A program made the translations under genes and the position numbers. Source: DAOTUB01 sp034437455 (GTDB lineage: Bacteria; Chloroflexota; Anaerolineae; B4-G1). Taken from it: a stretch of DNA of 26,901 nt. How positions within the stretch are numbered: the stretch's first letter is position 1; each line of letters begins with the position of its first letter. The DNA lies in contig DAOTUB010000208.1 of NCBI GenBank assembly GCA_034437455.1, positions 1 to 26,901 on the forward strand, in the 5' to 3' direction. Of the stretch, positions 16,363-25,900 are shown piece after piece. The notes beneath the pieces were generated by a model. The model made no database searches. It was given only the letters and a program-made list of their open reading frames with translations, and had not been told where the DNA came from.

Positions 16363-16500
16363 GTGGGCATCAACTTTCTGAAAGAACCACCGAGTGGTTC
16401 GCCGATAAATAGGCCATCCACCGGCCACGTTTCCAAGTGCCTGGAGCGCGTCAGGGCGGCGGGCGCCGAGCTGCCGTTGAGCCTCTTTACGCCTCAGTAA
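16363..16500 (+). CDS. Small 45-residue protein of unknown function with its own promoter and terminator
   Basis: GTG 16363 follows AGGAGG (16350-16355) at the ideal seven-base spacing. The protein begins VGINFLKEPPSGSPINRPST and ends AELPLSLFTPQ. It has no signal peptide or membrane segment and I do not recognise a family. About three quarters of its third codon positions are G or C, like the surrounding real genes. The unit is complete: consensus promoter at 16280-16308, a small hairpin CCCAA GCGA TTGGG at 16333-16346 before the ribosome-binding site, a 7-bp hairpin at 16384-16400 (GAACCAC/GTGGTTC), and a strong terminator from 16529. A regulatory RNA with an incidental ORF is the alternative reading. 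Confidence 0.55.
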   Translation: MGINFLKEPPSGSPINRPSTGHVSKCLERVRAAGAELPLSLFTPQ

Positions 16501-16528
16501 GCCAGACACGAGGGCGAGTGATGTACAA

Positions 16529-16568
16529 AAACCCACAGGGTCTGCGAGACCCTGTGGGTTTCTTTTTT
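16529..16568 (+). terminator. Strong intrinsic terminator of the small transcription unit
   Basis: A perfect 15-bp stem, AAACCCACAGGGTCT (16529-16543) with AGACCCTGTGGGTTT (16547-16561), and a 3-base loop is followed by CTTTTTT. It separates the small unit from pbpC. A five-T run on the other strand could make it bidirectional. Confidence 0.93.
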
Positions 16569-16605
16569 GCCCGATCCAAAGTATAATTCCCGCTACAGGA
16601 TTCCG

Positions 16606-19248
16606 ATGTCAAAACGCTCTTGGTCATCCATCGTTCGTCGTTCGTCATTCGTCGTCGCCCTGCTGCTGGCGCTGGTCGCCGCCGGTCTGGTCCGCCGATT
16701 GCTGGTCGATCTCCCCTCCCCCGACCGGCTCTACGAGCGGGCCGCCGCCCCATCCACCCGCATCTACGACCGGCGCGGGCGATTGCTGTACGAGATCCTC
16801 GATCCGCGTAGCGGCGCGCGCGGCGGCGCGCACACGCCCGTCCCGTTGGACGAGATTCCCCAGGCTTGCATCGACGGAACCGTCGCCACCGAGGATGCCA
16901 GCTTTTACCGCAACCCCGGCGTCGACCTCTGGTCCATCGCCCGCGCGCTGTGGATCAACCTGCAGGGCGGCGAGATTCTTTCGGGCGGCAGCACCATCAC
17001 CCAGCAACTCGCCCGCAATCTGCTGCTCTCGCCGGAGGAGCGGGTCGAGGTCAGTCTGGAGCGCAAGCTACGCGAGTCGATCCTGGCCTGGCGCTTGTCG
17101 AGGACGTACAGCAAGGACGAGATTCTGGCCCTCTATTTGAACGAGAGCAACTATGGCAATCTGGCCTATGGCATCGAGGCCGCCGCCCGCACCTACTTTG
17201 CCAAGTCCGCCGCTGAGCTCGACCTGGCCGAGTGCGCGCTGCTGGCCGGGCTGCCCCAGTCGCCCTTCCTCTACAACCCGCTGGAGAATCCCGAGGCCGC
17301 CCAGGAGCGTCAGAGGGTGGTGCTAGGCTTGATGGTCAAGCACGGCTACATCTCTCAGCAGGAGGCTGACCTGGCGGCCGGGGAGGACTTGCGCTTTGCC
17401 TCGGTTCCCTTCCCCATCGAAGCGCCCCATTTTGTGATGTACGTGCGCGGCCAACTGGAGAAGGAATTTGGATTGGAGGCGATCTACACCCAGGGGTTGC
17501 AGGTCTATACCACGCTCGACCTGGACGCCCAGGACGCCGCGCTCCACATCGTGCGCCACCGGCTGGCGCAACTGGCCGACAACCGCGACGGTCAGCCGTC
17601 GCACAACGTGCGCAACGCGGCGGTGGTGGTGATGGATCCGCGCACCGGCGAGGTACTGGCGATGGTCGGCAGCCCCGACTATTTCGACCCGCGCATCGAC
17701 GGCGCGGTCAACGGCACGGTCGCCGCGCGCCAGCCCGGATCCTCGATCAAGCCCATCACCTACGCCGCCGCCTTTGACCCCACCCGCCCCGATCCGCTCA
17801 CGGCGGCCACGATGATGCTGGATGTGCGCACGGCTTTTGTGACCCGCGAGGGCGACCCTTACGTCCCGCAGAATTACGACTTCAAATGGCGCGGGCCGGT
17901 GTTGCTGCGGGAGGCGCTCGCTTCCAGCTACAATCTCGTCGCGGTCAAGGTGCTGGAGCACGTGGGCATCGAGGAGATGACGGGACTGGCGCGCTCGCTG
18001 GGCATCACGACTTTCGACGACGTCGGATTGTTCCCCTCCGGCGATCGCTTCGGCCTGGCGCTGACGCTGGGCGGCGGCGAGGTGCGCCTGCTGGAGCTGA
18101 CCGGTGCCTACGCGGCCTTTGCCAACACGGGCTACCGCGTGGAGCCGGTGACCATCGCCCGCGTGGAGGATAGCAGCGGGCGGACGGTGTCCCGTAGGGG
18201 CCACCGCCACTATGGGACGCTCAAAGTCTGGGAAGCCGCGCCCGGCGAGCGCGCGCTGGACGAGCGCGTGGCCTATCTCATCACCGACATCCTGAGCGAC
18301 AATTTCGCCCGTGCCCCCACCTTTGGCGAGGGGAGCGCGCTGCGGCTCTCTCGCCCGGCCGCCGCCAAGACCGGCACCACCACCGACTGGCGCGACAACT
18401 GGACGATGGGTTACACTCCCGACCTGGTGACGGGCGTGTGGGTGGGCAACGCCGACAACGAGCCGATGCACCACGTCACCGGCGCGACGGGCGCCGCCCC
18501 TGTATGGCGCGACGTGATGGAGACGTTGCTCAAGGGTCGACCGGCGCGCGAGTTCGTGGAACCAGCGGGAATGGTGGAGGTGGAGGTGTGCGCGGGCAGT
18601 GGATTGCTTCCGGCAGAGGGGCAGGGGAGCGTCGCTTCGCTTACAGGAGATCAGGAGATCAGGAGACAAGCGCGTTGCCCTCGTACTATCACGGAACTTT
18701 TCATTGAGGGCACTGAGCCTACTCAGACCGATGACTGGCATTGGTCGTACACACTCGATGTGCGCAACGGTATGCTGGCCGATCCCCATTGTCCGCTTGA
18801 ATTCACCACGCGAGAACGATATACACTCTACCCTGCCGAAGCGCAGGATTGGGTCCGCTCGCAAAATATCTCTCAACCGCCAGACACATACTCTCCCCTA
18901 TGCCCCAACGCTCAGACTGTAGACGCTGGGCCCACCTCCTACTCCCTACTTCATACTCCCTACTTCTTGCTTCTAACCAGCCCCGATCAGGGAAGCCGCT
19001 ACCGGCTGTCGCCAGAGATTCCCCCATCGGCGCAGCAGATTCTCGTGGCCGCCCGTCCCGTCGACGGCATCGCGCTGCGGGAGATGACGCTGATGGTAGA
19101 CGAGCAACCACTGGCGACGCTGACTCATCCACCCTACCAGGCGCTGTGGCCGATGACGGTCGGGACGCACGTGTTTACGGCGGTGGGAGTGGATGCGAAC
19201 GGAGATGAAATTGAGGGGAATTATGTTATAATAGAAGTGGTCGATTGA
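16606..19248 (+). CDS. pbpC: Bifunctional class A penicillin-binding protein, PbpC type
   Basis: Polymerises glycan strands and cross-links peptides in the cell wall. The 880 residues have a short cytoplasmic start and one membrane anchor (about 13-30). The GT51 glycosyltransferase has catalytic Glu96 in TEDASFYR and GGSTITQQLARNLL near 127-140. The transpeptidase has Ser379-x-x-Lys382 (GSSIKP), Ser441-Tyr-Asn443 and Lys588-Thr-Gly590. A C-terminal Ig-like domain from about 785 resembles BiPBP_C, the mark of PBP1C. ATG 16606 has CAGGA five bases upstream; an earlier in-frame TTG lies in the terminator. TATAAT at 16582-16587 may be its -10 box. Linker regions contain a palindrome (18191-18216) and two tandem repeats that look inserted. 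In E. coli pbpC neighbours the macroglobulin gene yfhM, as nearly here. Confidence 0.93.
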   Translation: MSKRSWSSIVRRSSFVVALLLALVAAGLVRRLLVDLPSPDRLYERAAAPSTRIYDRRGRLLYEILDPRSGARGGAHTPVPLDEIPQACIDGTVATEDASFYRNPGVDLWSIARALWINLQGGEILSGGSTITQQLARNLLLSPEERVEVSLERKLRESILAWRLSRTYSKDEILALYLNESNYGNLAYGIEAAARTYFAKSAAELDLAECALLAGLPQSPFLYNPLENPEAAQERQRVVLGLMVKHGYISQQEADLAAGEDLRFASVPFPIEAPHFVMYVRGQLEKEFGLEAIYTQGLQVYTTLDLDAQDAALHIVRHRLAQLADNRDGQPSHNVRNAAVVVMDPRTGEVLAMVGSPDYFDPRIDGAVNGTVAARQPGSSIKPITYAAAFDPTRPDPLTAATMMLDVRTAFVTREGDPYVPQNYDFKWRGPVLLREALASSYNLVAVKVLEHVGIEEMTGLARSLGITTFDDVGLFPSGDRFGLALTLGGGEVRLLELTGAYAAFANTGYRVEPVTIARVEDSSGRTVSRRGHRHYGTLKVWEAAPGERALDERVAYLITDILSDNFARAPTFGEGSALRLSRPAAAKTGTTTDWRDNWTMGYTPDLVTGVWVGNADNEPMHHVTGATGAAPVWRDVMETLLKGRPAREFVEPAGMVEVEVCAGSGLLPAEGQGSVASLTGDQEIRRQARCPRTITELFIEGTEPTQTDDWHWSYTLDVRNGMLADPHCPLEFTTRERYTLYPAEAQDWVRSQNISQPPDTYSPLCPNAQTVDAGPTSYSLLHTPYFLLLTSPDQGSRYRLSPEIPPSAQQILVAARPVDGIALREMTLMVDEQPLATLTHPPYQALWPMTVGTHVFTAVGVDANGDEIEGNYVIIEVVD
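18191..18216. repeat. Intragenic 11-4-11 palindrome, family 4, copy in pbpC
   Basis: CCCGTAGGGGC (18191-18201), loop CACC, GCCACTATGGG (18206-18216); two mismatches in the stem. It is translated in frame as part of SRRGHRHYGT, with the arm beginning at codon position 2. Confidence 0.75.
18645..18668. repeat. 8-bp tandem repeat inside pbpC
   Basis: AGGAGATC occurs twice followed by AGGAGACA, three 8-base units. Eight is not a multiple of three, so each unit is read in a different frame. It encodes a low-complexity linker (GDQEIRRQ) after the transpeptidase domain. Confidence 0.8.
18940..18967. repeat. 14-bp tandem repeat inside pbpC
   Basis: TACTCCCTACTTCA and TACTCCCTACTTCT are head to tail. 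They encode the odd linker YSLLHTPYFLLL just before the C-terminal Ig-like domain. Local base composition is lower in GC than the rest of the gene, as if non-genic DNA had entered the linker. Confidence 0.8.
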
Positions 19249-19273
19249 GTGGAAACCTCAAAAGGGAACAGAG

Positions 19274-19555
19274 ATGAAAATTGTAGGCTTTATCTGGCTG
19301 GGAAACGTCGTAGAAAAACTTGAAATGAAGCACAACGTCTTTCCCGAAGAAGTTGAGGAGGTTTTTGCTGGCAGGCCAAAGATCAGGAGAATGAACAGAG
19401 GCCATTTTCGTGGTGAGGATGTTTATCGAGCTTTGGGTCGAACAGAAACAGGACGCTATCTGGTGGTGTTTTTCATTCACAAATTGACTCACGAGGCTCT
19501 GATTCTGAGCGCACGTGATATGGATAAGAAGGAACGGAGGAGCTATGCAAAATAA
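19274..19555 (+). CDS. brnT: BrnT-family toxin
   Basis: Ribonuclease toxin of the RelE-like BrnT family, 93 residues. The family pattern is visible in order: a start resembling FxWDxxKxxxxxxKH (here FIWLGNVVEKLEMKHNV), FPEEVEEVF, RGEDVYRALGRTETGRYLVV and the closing ISAR-like LSARDMDKKERRSY. The usual WDE at the start is altered to WLGN, so activity may be changed. An AGGGA-type site precedes the ATG, 25 bases after the pbpC stop. The stop overlaps the antitoxin start by 11 bases, so the two are a unit. Confidence 0.82.
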   Translation: MKIVGFIWLGNVVEKLEMKHNVFPEEVEEVFAGRPKIRRMNRGHFRGEDVYRALGRTETGRYLVVFFIHKLTHEALILSARDMDKKERRSYAK

Positions 19556-19820
19556 AACGGACTTGGGAAGAAATACACTGCCAGAGGATTTCCACTCACT
19601 GGAAGAGTTTTGGGGATTCTGGGATACTCACAGCAGTGCCAATTACGAAGATTTCATGGAGACCGTTGAGGCAGACATTGACTTGTCTTCGAGCAAAATG
19701 TACTGTGCCATAGCGAAGGATGTCTTACTTCAGACCCGTACTCAGGCACGGAGGCAAGGGGTGTCCACAGAGACCTTGATCAACCTCTGGCTCCAGGAAA
19801 AGCTTTCTGCGTTGACCTAA
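19545..19820 (+). CDS. CopG-type antitoxin of the BrnT pair
   Basis: A 91-residue antitoxin. The stretch LPEDFHSLEEFWGFWDTHSS near residue 11 is the hallmark of CopG-type antitoxins paired with BrnT. The C-terminal RTQARRQGVSTETLINLWLQ is a ribbon-helix-helix-like DNA-binding segment. The ATG at 19545 follows GGAGG and lies within the last codons of brnT. Antitoxins of this class usually repress their own operon; no separate promoter is clear here, so the pair may also be read through from pbpC. Confidence 0.82.
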   Translation: MQNKTDLGRNTLPEDFHSLEEFWGFWDTHSSANYEDFMETVEADIDLSSSKMYCAIAKDVLLQTRTQARRQGVSTETLINLWLQEKLSALT

Positions 19821-19840
19821 CGGTCAATGCCAGAATGAAA

Positions 19841-19932
19841 TGGGTGTGTTTCAAATGGGTTGAGTAGCCGCGCTTTCCATAGCGCGCGGTATGGAAACCG
19901 CGACTACCTCCAACCGAAATGAAACACACCCG
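19841..19932. repeat. Nested hairpin, repeat family 3, before the macroglobulin gene
   Basis: The core starts GTAGCCGCGCTTTCCATAG at 19864 and ends ATGGAAACCGCGACTAC at 19907. Outer arms at 19841-19862 (TGGGTGTGTTTCA...GGTTG) and 19911-19932 (CAACC...TGAAACACACCCG) match at 18 of 22 positions and differ in sequence from the outer arms at the other two loci. It lies 20 bases after the antitoxin stop. Confidence 0.82.
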
Positions 19933-19995
19933 AATGAAATATCCTGTGAGGTGAAGATGTTTCCAAACCGCTACCCACTGAAATGAGGTGTATAG

Positions 19996-22900
19996 ATGGA
20001 ACTCAATAAACGACACTTTACAATTCTCGCTTTTGCTCTGGTTGTTCTCAGTATCCTACTATCTTGTCGGTTTGGACCTCGACCGATGCCGACGTCAACG
20101 CCGTCGCCAACCTCTGGTCCGACGTCCACCCCGCTCCCACCGCTGCCGCCGCAGGTGATCCAGGTGATGCCGGCCCAGGGCGAGGAGCAGCGGCTCGACG
20201 CGCCGCTGCAACTGGTCTTTGACCAGCCGATGGACGCGCAGACGGTGGAGGCGGCCTTTACCATCGAACCGTCCGTCTCCGGCGACTTTGAGTGGCCCTC
20301 TGACCGCGTGTTGCAGTTCAAGCCGCGCAAAAAAGGCTTTGAGCGGGCCACGCGCTATGCCGTCACCCTCAAGGATGAGGCCCGCAGCGCCAAGAACCTG
20401 GCGCTCGAAGAGCCGGTCCAGTTCCACTTCACCACCGTTGGCTTCCTGGAGGTGACCGCCGTGCAACCGGCGGATGGCGCCACCGAGATCGCCACCGACG
20501 CCGTCGTCACCGTCCTCTTCAACCGGCCCGTCGTGCCCCTGACCGCCATCGAGGACCAGGGCAACCTGCCACAACCCCGTAGTGGCGTAGGCCCCAACGG
20601 GACTGCGCCGCTCACCTTCGTGCCGCCGGTGCGCGGAACGGGGGAGTGGATCAACACCTCCATCTATCTGTTCACCCCCGACGAGGGTTTTGAGCCAGCC
20701 ACCACCTACAAGGCGCGGGTCGCGGCGGGGCTGACCGACACGACCGGCGGTGTGCTGGCCGACGACTTTAGCTGGGAGTTCACCACCATCCTGCCCGCCG
20801 TCGTCGCCACCCATCCCGATCTGGACACCATCTACGTCAGTACCGAGCCGACCATCCACGTCGCCTTCAACCAGCCGATGGACCACAGGTCTGCCGAGAC
20901 CGCCTTCATCCTGGCGGACTCGGTCACCGGCGCGATCGTTGAAGGGACCTTCGAGTGGCGCGACGAGGGATTAGCCCTGCCGTATGGGTACACCTATGAA
21001 CCTTACCAGTGGTCGTGGGATGAAGGTGAAGGGCGTAGTCCCGTAGGGGCTGACGCCACTACGGGGCCGGAAAAGGTCGGCGTGGAGACGATGAGCTTTA
21101 CTCCCGACTATCCGCTCGATTTTGGCACCACGTACCGGGCGAGCGTCGCCAGCGGCGCCCAGGCGCTCGGCGGCGAGGCCGGCACACAGGAACCCTTCAC
21201 GTGGATCTTTGACACCATCGCCTATCCCCGCATCATCCGCACCGATCCGGCTGACGGCGAGGAGCGCGCCGCGCCGCGAGGTGGGTTGGAGATCTCGTTT
21301 TCCAGCCCGATGGACCCCGAATCGATCGAGGACAACTTTACCATCAGCCCACCCGTCTCAGAGACCGCGGTTTACACCTACTGGTGGGATAGCGACACCG
21401 CGCTCGACCTTTCCTTCCCCGTCGAACCGAACACCGATTACGAGGTGACGATCAGTGGTGACGTGCGCGGGCGGTATGGGCATAAGCTGGGCGAGGATAC
21501 GACCATTCGCTGGAGCACCCGCGCCTATTGCCCCTCGATCTATCTGCACGCTCCCTATCGGATCGGCGTCTACAGCGGGTACACCGAGACGATGGCTTTT
21601 GTGACCGTCCGCAACCTGAGCCGGGTCAACTTTGCCCTCTATCGCATGCCGCTGGAGCATTTTTTGCGCGCGAACGGAGATAACTGGTGGGAATACTGGG
21701 ACAATTACAAAGGCAGCGAGGAGAACCTCGTCCGCCGGTGGTCGCTGGACGTGGAGCCGCCGCTCAATCAGCGCACCATTTACGGCACCAACCTGGCCGG
21801 CAACGCAGAGGGTTTGCTCGCTCCGGGTCTCTATTACCTGGAGATATGGAGCGACTATGAAAGTGTTTACCCCGATACGTGGGACTGTGGCCCGCCGTCG
21901 TTCCAGCGGGAGATGCTGGTCGTCTCCCGGCGCCACCTGAGCGTAAAGACGACCGCGACCGAATCGCTGGTCTGGGCCACCGATCTGCGCTCTGGCGACG
22001 TAGCGCCCGGCCTGCCTGTCGTGGTGATGGATGAATTCGGCGACGTTCTGGCGGAGGGGACGACGGATCGGGATGGCGTGTTCGTCGGCGAGGAGCACGA
22101 ACCGATGCGGCGCTGGAACCCTGTGTTCGCCTTCGTCGGCGATCCAGACAATCCGGGAGAGGACTTTGCCGCGACCAGCAATCAGTGGGACGAGGGTATC
22201 TCGCCCTGGAAGTTCGACCTGCGGACAGAAGAATACGCGGCCTCTGCCGAGGACGATTTTACCGCCTACTTTTTCACCGACCGGCCCATCTATCGCCCCG
22301 GCCAGACGGTCTACTTTAAGGGCATTCTGCGCGGCGACGACGACGCCCACTACTCGCTGCCTACGGGGGACGATCCAGTCCGTATCGTCATCTGGGATCC
22401 GCAGGGCACCAGGGTCCTGGACGACGAACTGCCCGTCAGCGACATGGGCACGCTGGACGGTGAGTTCGACCTGGGCGAGGAAGCGGCCCTCGGCTCCTAC
22501 TCCATCGAGGCGACCTACGAAAACCGGAGCTTTTACGCCAACTTCCAGGTGGCCGAGTACCGCAAGCCCGAGTTTCAGGTGACGGTCGAGACGGACAAGC
22601 CGGAATACGTCCAGGGCGACGAGATCAACGTCACCGCCCAGGCAACCTACTACTTTGGCGGCCCCGTCGCCGGCGCCGAGGTGCGTTACAACATTCTCTC
22701 CACCGACCACTTCTTCAACTACCAGGGCAAAGGCTGGTGGGATTTTACCGACTATGATTTCAGCCGCTACAGCCGCGACGAATACTATAGTTTCTACGGC
22801 GAACTGATCGCCGAAGGGGATGGCGTCACCGACGCCGAGGGTCGCTTCACCTTCAGCGTCGAGGCCGACGTCGCCGAATACCTCGCCAGCCAGCGCTTCA

Positions 22901-25900
22901 CGCTGGAGGCGACCGTCACCGACGTCAACAACCAGCAGGTGAGCAACCGGGTCGAGGCTGTCGTCCACAAGGGGCTGTACTACATCGGTCTGCGCCCCGA
23001 GCGGTACGTGGGCCAGACGGATAAGAGAAACAGCGTCAACATCATCACCGTAGATTGGGACAGTGAGCCGTCGCCGAACCGGGAGTTGACCGTCGTCTTT
23101 GCCGAGCACAACTGGTACAACGTCCGCAGGCAGGCGGAGGACGGCCACTACTACTGGGAGTGGACCGTCGAGGACGAGCCGGTCTTTACCACCACGGTGG
23201 AGACGGACGGCGACGGCGAGGCGACGGTGAGCTTTACGCCCGAACAGGGCGGCGTCTACAAGGTGTTTGCCAGCGGTCCCCCCCCCTCTGTCCCCCCCAA
23301 TGGGGGGGATGAAAGGGGGGGCAAGGTGCGCAGCTCCACCTACATGTGGGTCAGCGGGCGCGATTACGTGAGCTGGCGGATGGAGAACAACGACCGCATC
23401 GATCTCGTCAGCGACCAGCGGCAGTACCGGGTCGGCGACACGGCGACGATCCTCGTCCCCCACCCGTACCAGGGACCGGTCCAGGCGCTCGTCACCGTCG
23501 AGCGCGGGCACATCTACCGCCACTGGGTGCAGACGCTCGAGACGAACTCGGAGCAGATCGAGATCCCCATCACCGAGGACCTGCTCCCCAACGTCTTTGT
23601 CTCCGTGCTCATTGTCAAAGGAGATGCCCCATGGGCAGAGACCAACCCGCTGCCGAGCTTCAAACTCGGCTACATCCACCTGCCCATTGAGGTCACGGAA
23701 AAGGTGTTGAACATCGCGCTGACGCCCGACAAGCCGTCCGACGAACACTACCAGCCAGGCGAGACGGTGACCTACGACGTGAAGGTCACCGACAGCAAAG
23801 GGAATCCGGTCGAGGCTGAATTGGCGCTCAACCTGGTGGATCTGTCGGTGCTCTCGCTGGCCGACGAATCGGGGCCGGACATTGTGAGCCACTTTTGGCG
23901 CGAGCGCGGCCTGGGCGTGCGCACCGCCTGCGGACTGACGATTTCGGGGGACCGCGTCAATCAGGCAGTGGCCCCTTCCGCCAAGGGCGGGGGAGGCGGC
24001 CCCGGCGAGGAATTTGGCGCTGTACGGCGACGCTTCCCCGACACCGCCTACTGGAACCCCAGCCTCCGCACCGACGAGGACGGCCACGCGACGGTCAGCG
24101 TGGAACTGCCGGATAATCTCACCACCTGGCGCATGGGCGCACGAGGCGTCACCGCCGACACGCTGGTGGGCGACGTGAACGTGGACGTGGTGAGCACCAA
24201 GGACCTGCTCGTGCGCCCGGTGGCCCCGCGCTTTTTCGTCGTCGGCGACCAGGCCGAACTGGCGGCGGTGGTTCACAACAACACCGACCGGCTCCTGGAG
24301 GTGGAGGTTGCCTTTGAGGCGGATGGGCTGCGAATCGGCGGGCCTGCCCTGAGCGCGGATGCTCCATCCGCAGCCGAAGGGTCAGCGGGTCAGCGGATCA
24401 GCATTCCCGCCAACGACAAGGTGAAGGTGGTGTGGCCGGTGACGGTGGAGGACGCGCAGGAGGTCGAGCTTTTCTTTGGCGCGAGAGCGGTCGGGCAGTC
24501 GGCGGATGCGCGCTCCTCCGGCGACGCGGCCCCGCTCGCGCAAGAGCTGGCCGACGCCGTCGAGATCACCCTGCCGGTCTACCGCTACAGCACGCCCGAG
24601 GTGGTCGCCACCGCGGGCCAACTCGCAGAAGACGGGCAGCGGTTGGAGGCGGTGGTCCTGCCGCCCAGCTACGATCCCACGCAGGGGGAACTTTCAGTGC
24701 ACATCGATCCCTCGCTGGCGGCGGGGATGGTGGACGGGCTGGATTACCTGGAGCACTATCCCTACGAGTGCACCGAGCAGACGGTCAGCCGTTTCTTGCC
24801 GAACGTCGTCACCTATCGCGCCTTCACAGAGTTAGGGCATCGTCCCGTAGGGGCCGACGCCCCTACGGGGATCGAGCGGCCCGATCTGGAGAAAAGGCTA
24901 CCCGCTCTGGTCAGCCGAGGTTTGCAGCGGCTCTACAATCAGCAGCATTACGACGGCGGCTGGGGCTGGTGGATCCTGGACGAATCCCGCCCCTTCCTGA
25001 CTGCCTACGTCCTGCTGGGCTTGATCGAGGCGGAGCGCGCCGGTTTCACGGTGGACGAGGAGGTGATGGAGGAGGCGGTCGAATTTCTGGAGGACAGTCT
25101 ATCCAGTCCCCGCGACCTGGAAAAGCACTGGCAGGCGAACCGGCAGGCGTTCATCCTCTACGTGCTGGCCGAGGCGGGCGAGGGAGACCTGGGGCGCACG
25201 ATCACGCTTTTCAACAAGCGCGACGCACTCGATACCTTTGGCAAGGCCTACCTGGCAATGGCCTTTGGTCTGCTGGAGCCGGACAAAGCCGACCGTTCCA
25301 GTCGGGAGCGGATAGAGACCTTGCTCTCCGACATCACCAGCGACGCTATCCTCAGCGCCACCGGCGCGCACTGGGAGGAGGAACGGGTGGACTATTACGC
25401 GATGAACACCGACACCCGCTCCACCGCTATCGTGCTGGCCGCGCTGGCGCGGCTGGACCCCGAAAACGGACTGGCCCCCAACACCGTCCGCTGGCTGATG
25501 GTCGCCCGCAAGGACGGCGCGCACCAGGGTGCGTGGGAGACGACACAAGAGACCGCCTGGGCGATCCTGGCACTCACCGACTGGATGGTCGCCACCGGCG
25601 AGCTGGAGGGAGAATACGACTGGCACGTCGTCGTCAACGGCGAGGAGCTGGGCGAGGGAAGCGTAGATCGCCAGAACGTTGACGAGACGACCAAATTGCA
25701 GATCGAGATCGCCGAACTCCTGGCCGACGAGGCGAACCGTGTCGTCGTCGAACGCTGGGCACCGGAGGTGCGCACACGTACGCAGGACGAGGGAACCGGT
25801 CGGCTCTACTATAGTATGTACCTGCGCTACTTCAAGCCGGTGGCGGAGGTGACCGCGCTCAACCGGGGCATCATCGTCAGCCGCAAATACACGCTGGCCG

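Noticed and set aside
16359..16412. 17-codon ATG ORF (MSGHQLSERTTEWFADK)
   Set aside because: Only three bases separate AGGAGG from this ATG, too close; the GTG four bases later has ideal spacing and a longer, better-coded frame.
21358..24276. 972-codon open frame on the - strand opposite the macroglobulin gene
   Set aside because: It mirrors a strongly identified + strand gene; its composition follows the codon bias of that gene and no family pattern is visible.
24432..25682. 416-codon + strand frame overlapping the macroglobulin gene
   Set aside because: Arginine/glycine-rich shadow of the thioester domain frame; no start signal or domain.
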